A stretch of 64,000 bases of DNA from Legionella_A sp963772805 (GTDB lineage Bacteria; Pseudomonadota; Gammaproteobacteria; Legionellales; Legionellaceae), in NCBI GenBank assembly GCA_963772805.1, contig CAVYYU010000008.1:1-64000 (forward strand), written 5' to 3'. Made by a program: the position numbers and the translations under genes. Below the pieces are notes generated by a model, which did no database searches, was not told where the DNA came from, and saw only the letters and a list, made by a program, of their open reading frames with translations. This document shows, piece by piece, positions 61,336 to 64,000 of this stretch. The stretch's first letter is position 1. The number at the start of each line of letters is the position of its first letter.

Positions 61336-62625
61336 ATGACAATGCAAGCTGCGGAGTTGGAGTCAATACAGGAGTTATCCCAACGCATCATTGATGCACA
61401 GCGCAGTATTCGCATTCTTGATCTTATCAAATGGGATGACAGCATCAAACAGGATTTTTTTAAGCATAAATGCCAAAAGCTTCCGGCTGTAAACGAAAAA
61501 TACTATCAAAATAAACCGTTGCCCTTTGACCCGCATGAAAAAACGAATGAATTTCGTTTGATTATGCGTGATAGCCAAAATAAATTTGGCCAATATTCAC
61601 CGATTACGCGTTTGCTCAAACGCCAATGTGAAGAATATACGCGTGCTGTACAAATGCTGGCGGCTCGTGGAACGCCCATTTTTTGTGAGTTGGCGACCGA
61701 GTTGTATGGTAGCCCGGATGATGCATTTTATCCCGGCGGCCCGCGGCTATCTGAGTTAGGAGCGTTGCTTTTTGAATTGCTTACCGCACTTGATGTGCAG
61801 TTACAATCTGATCTCGATATAAAGCAATACACTGCCGAGCAGGCGCAAGAAATATTGCAAGTACGGTTTAGCGAGTTTTTCAACCAACATCCCGGCAAAG
61901 TGACCGTGATGGTCAGCGACGGCATGGTCGCCGATGCCGCAGCTGGTGCGGATAGTATTAAATTAAATCAAAATGTGATGTTCAGCGAGCGCGACCTGCG
62001 CTATCTGGAAGTACACGAAGGGTGGGTGCATGTAGGCACAACGCTCAACGGTGCCATGCAACCCTATTGCTCCTTCCTCTCCAAAGGCTCACCGTCTTGC
62101 AGTGTTATTCAGGAAGGGTTAGCGGTGATTACTGAGGTCGTTAGCTTCTCATCCTACCCCGGACGCATGCGTAAAATCACCAACCGCGTGATTGCTCTCG
62201 ATAAAGTGATGCAGGGTGCCAATTTTATTGATATTTTCCGTTATTTCATCGAGTGCGACATGAGCGAGCAAGACAGTTACAACCAATGTGTACGAGTCTT
62301 TCGAGGCAGCACACCCACCGGCGGCCCTTTTACCAAAGATTTATCTTACGCCAAAGGGTTCGTGCTCATTTACAACTTTATCCGCTTCGCTATCATGCAG
62401 CACCGATCCGATGCCATCACCATGCTATTCTCCGGCAAGCTAGTGCTTGATGATTTGCCGCTACTCAACGAATTAAAAGAAAGTGGCATACTAGCGCCAC
62501 CTGTCTATATCCCCCCCCCATTCCGCGATTTGGCCGCAATCAGCGCCTGGATGGGCTTCTCTCTTTTCTTGCTAAAATTCGATCTCAACGAAATCCAAAA
62601 AAATTACCGCTTTTTGCTGGTTTGA
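61336..62625 (+). CDS. QEGLA-motif putative metallopeptidase (DUF1704 family)
   Basis: A 429-residue protein of the DUF1704 family, often annotated as flavohemoglobin expression-modulating QEGLA motif protein. HEGWVH (227-232) gives the HExxxH zinc motif, and QEGLA is at 259-263. The eukaryotic members (MATCAP group) are zinc tyrosine carboxypeptidases. The bacterial substrate is unknown. It lies 11 nt after the BamC-like gene and probably shares its transcript. Confidence 0.88.
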   Translation: MTMQAAELESIQELSQRIIDAQRSIRILDLIKWDDSIKQDFFKHKCQKLPAVNEKYYQNKPLPFDPHEKTNEFRLIMRDSQNKFGQYSPITRLLKRQCEEYTRAVQMLAARGTPIFCELATELYGSPDDAFYPGGPRLSELGALLFELLTALDVQLQSDLDIKQYTAEQAQEILQVRFSEFFNQHPGKVTVMVSDGMVADAAAGADSIKLNQNVMFSERDLRYLEVHEGWVHVGTTLNGAMQPYCSFLSKGSPSCSVIQEGLAVITEVVSFSSYPGRMRKITNRVIALDKVMQGANFIDIFRYFIECDMSEQDSYNQCVRVFRGSTPTGGPFTKDLSYAKGFVLIYNFIRFAIMQHRSDAITMLFSGKLVLDDLPLLNELKESGILAPPVYIPPPFRDLAAISAWMGFSLFLLKFDLNEIQKNYRFLLV

Positions 62626-62726
62626 TGAGTAAGGTAGGCTGGGCTGTAAAGTCCAGCAGTTGACCTTGAACCAAGCTGATAAACTGGGTATAAATAGCAA
62701 CATGGAAGATCACCCAGCCCAACCTT

Positions 62727-63251
62727 ATGCAATACAGAAGAGCTCTGTTTCCAGGCGCCAGCTATTTTTTCACCTTAAACGTGCAAAATAGAGAAAGCAA
62801 TTTGTTAATCCAACGAGTCGATGCATTGCGATTTGCTGTCAGAAGAGTGCAACAGCGCCATCCATTCTATATCGATGCAATAGTCATTATGCCAGATCAC
62901 TGGCACATGATAATGACCTTACCCCATGCTGACAGAGCTTATGCCCAGCGTTTAAGCTTGATAAAGTCAACGTTTTCAAGGCAAATTGCACCGGATGAAA
63001 TAATCTCCGACTCACGGCAAAAAAAACGCGAACGAGGTATATGGCAACGCCGGTATTGGGAGCATATTATTCGAGACGAAACCGACTATGATCACCACGT
63101 CAATTATATTCATTACAATCCGGTAAAGCATGGTTATGTAAAAAATCCATCAGATTGGCAATATTCAAGTATCCATCGCTTCATCCGCCAAGGCATCCTC
63201 GATGAAAGCTGGGCCTGTTCCAATGATTTCAATAAATCCTTTGGAGAGTAG
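62727..63251 (+). CDS. REP-associated tyrosine transposase (RAYT)
   Basis: A 174-residue Y1/HUH-type transposase of the TnpA-REP family. It has the HUH motif HWH (58-60, in VIMPDHWHM) and the signature DYDHHVNYIHYNPVKHG (about 120-136), where Tyr127 is the likely nucleophile. RAYTs act on REP palindromes in the same genome. The gene is bordered by the inverted pair AAGGTAGGCTGGG (62631) and CCCAGCCCAACCTT, and the eight-copy palindrome array starts 8 nt after its stop. Confidence 0.93.
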   Translation: MQYRRALFPGASYFFTLNVQNRESNLLIQRVDALRFAVRRVQQRHPFYIDAIVIMPDHWHMIMTLPHADRAYAQRLSLIKSTFSRQIAPDEIISDSRQKKRERGIWQRRYWEHIIRDETDYDHHVNYIHYNPVKHGYVKNPSDWQYSSIHRFIRQGILDESWACSNDFNKSFGE

Positions 63252-63258
63252 AACAAAT

Positions 63259-64000
63259 GTAGGTTGGCGCTGAGCTCGCGAAGCCCAACAACGGAGCCTG
63301 CGACCACCATAAGTTGGGCGGCACGGTGTTTAGCACCACCCCACACCATCGAAGTAGGTTGGCGCTAAGTTTACGAAGCCCAACACCGGAGCTTGCGACC
63401 ACCACATGTTGGGCTGCACTGCGTTTAGCACCAACCTACATCCAATACGTAGGTTGGTGCTGAGTTTACGAAGCCCAACACCGGAGCCTGCGACCACCGC
63501 ATGTTGGGCGGCATGGCGTTTAGCGCCAACCTACATCCGATACGTAGGTTGGTGCTGCGTTCACGAAGCCCAACACCGGAGCCTGCGACCACCGCATGTT
63601 GGGCGACATGGCGTTTAGCACCAACCTACATCCGATACGTAGGTTGGTGCTGAGCTTGCGAAGCCCAACACCGGAGCTTGCGACCACTGCATGTTGGGCG
63701 GCATGGCGTTTAGCGCCAACCTACATCCGATACGTAGGTTGGTGCTGAGCTTGCGAAGCCCAACACCGGAGCCTGCGACCACTGCATGTTGGGCGGCATG
63801 GCGTTTAGCACTAACCTACATCCGATACGTAGGTTGGTGCTGAGCTTGCGAAGCCCAACACCGGAGCTTGCGACCACTGCATGTTGGGCTGCACTGCGTT
63901 TAGCACCAACCTACATCCGATACGTAGGTTGGTGCTGAGCTTGCGAAGCCCAACACCGGAGCTTGCGACCACTGCATGTTGGGCGGCATGGCGTTTAGCA
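63259..64000. repeat. Tandem array of palindromic REP-like elements, period 95 bp, at least eight copies
   Basis: Copies begin at 63259, 63354, 63449, 63544, 63639, 63734, 63829 and 63924, every 95 bp; the last is cut by the window end. A unit is an 86-bp palindrome (outer arms GTAGGTTGGTGCT and AGCACCAACCTAC; inner arms GCCCAACA and TGTTGGGC) plus a 9-bp linker ATCCGATAC. The first unit is the most diverged. Frames within it are not genes. Confidence 0.97.

Noticed and set aside
63406..63618. Open frame within the REP array
   Set aside because: It is a translation of the repeats in a frame that happens to be open. No ribosome binding site or family resemblance.
63259..64000. The regular array as a CRISPR
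   Set aside because: There are no unique spacers: the whole 95-bp unit, including the 9-bp linker, is repeated. It is palindromic and next to a RAYT gene, not cas genes.

Overview
The window comes from a gammaproteobacterium of the order Legionellales. The decisive evidence is a nearly complete second half of a Dot/Icm type IVB secretion system: icmT, S, an icmR-like gene, Q, P, O, N, M, L, K, E, G, C, D, J and B in order on the plus strand, followed by icmH and icmF on the minus strand. Protein lengths match the Legionella/Coxiella families closely. The icmS-icmQ interval holds an unrecognisable small gene where Legionella has icmR, and icmF/icmH are inverted. Together these argue for a relative outside Legionella proper (a Coxiella-, Aquicella- or Berkiella-like lineage); the exact genus is inference. 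No tRNA, CRISPR array or prophage was seen.

Layout. Positions 1-280 hold a 5S rRNA with its terminator, the end of an rRNA operon. Positions 460-4170 hold a gamma-type carbonic anhydrase and a HlyD/ABC/permease exporter operon. Positions 4340-15310 are an accessory zone with likely secreted effectors: a degenerate small-GTPase-like protein, two paralogous protein-kinase-like proteins flanking an ankyrin-repeat protein, and a protein with a Ser/Thr-rich repeated tail. They are interleaved with metabolic genes (a YdfG-like SDR, a dienelactone hydrolase and an unusual PncC-ThpR fusion). Positions 15450-38340 are mostly housekeeping: cytochrome oxidase assembly (DUF2909, SURF1, ctaA, ctaB, sco), rimK, yhhQ, hemH, a cold-shock protein, corA, a KefB-type antiporter, a glutamate-synthase-like protein, algH-ruvX-pyrB, comM, ubiK, glnB, an EVE protein, 5-formyl-THF cyclo-ligase and pabC.

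Positions 38440-59960 are the Dot/Icm locus. It begins with a tandem CTTAAT repeat of 11-bp period that matches the PmrA-box pattern. IcmT/S/Q and the icmR-like protein are small cytosolic or membrane factors. IcmP/O (DotM/L) with IcmJ (DotN) and IcmS form the coupling complex. IcmK/E/G (DotH/G/F) are core-complex parts, IcmN (DotK) is an outer-membrane lipoprotein, IcmB (DotO) is the energising ATPase, and IcmH/F (DotU/IcmF) stabilise the core. A second icmD copy lies after icmB, preceded by an apparent remnant of the 3' end of icmC, so it arose by segmental duplication.

Positions 60170-64000 hold dapA, a very short BamC-like lipoprotein, a QEGLA-motif putative metallopeptidase, and a REP-associated tyrosine transposase followed by at least eight palindromic repeats of exactly 95-bp period that run off the window. 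Single relatives of that repeat are scattered at three other places in the window.
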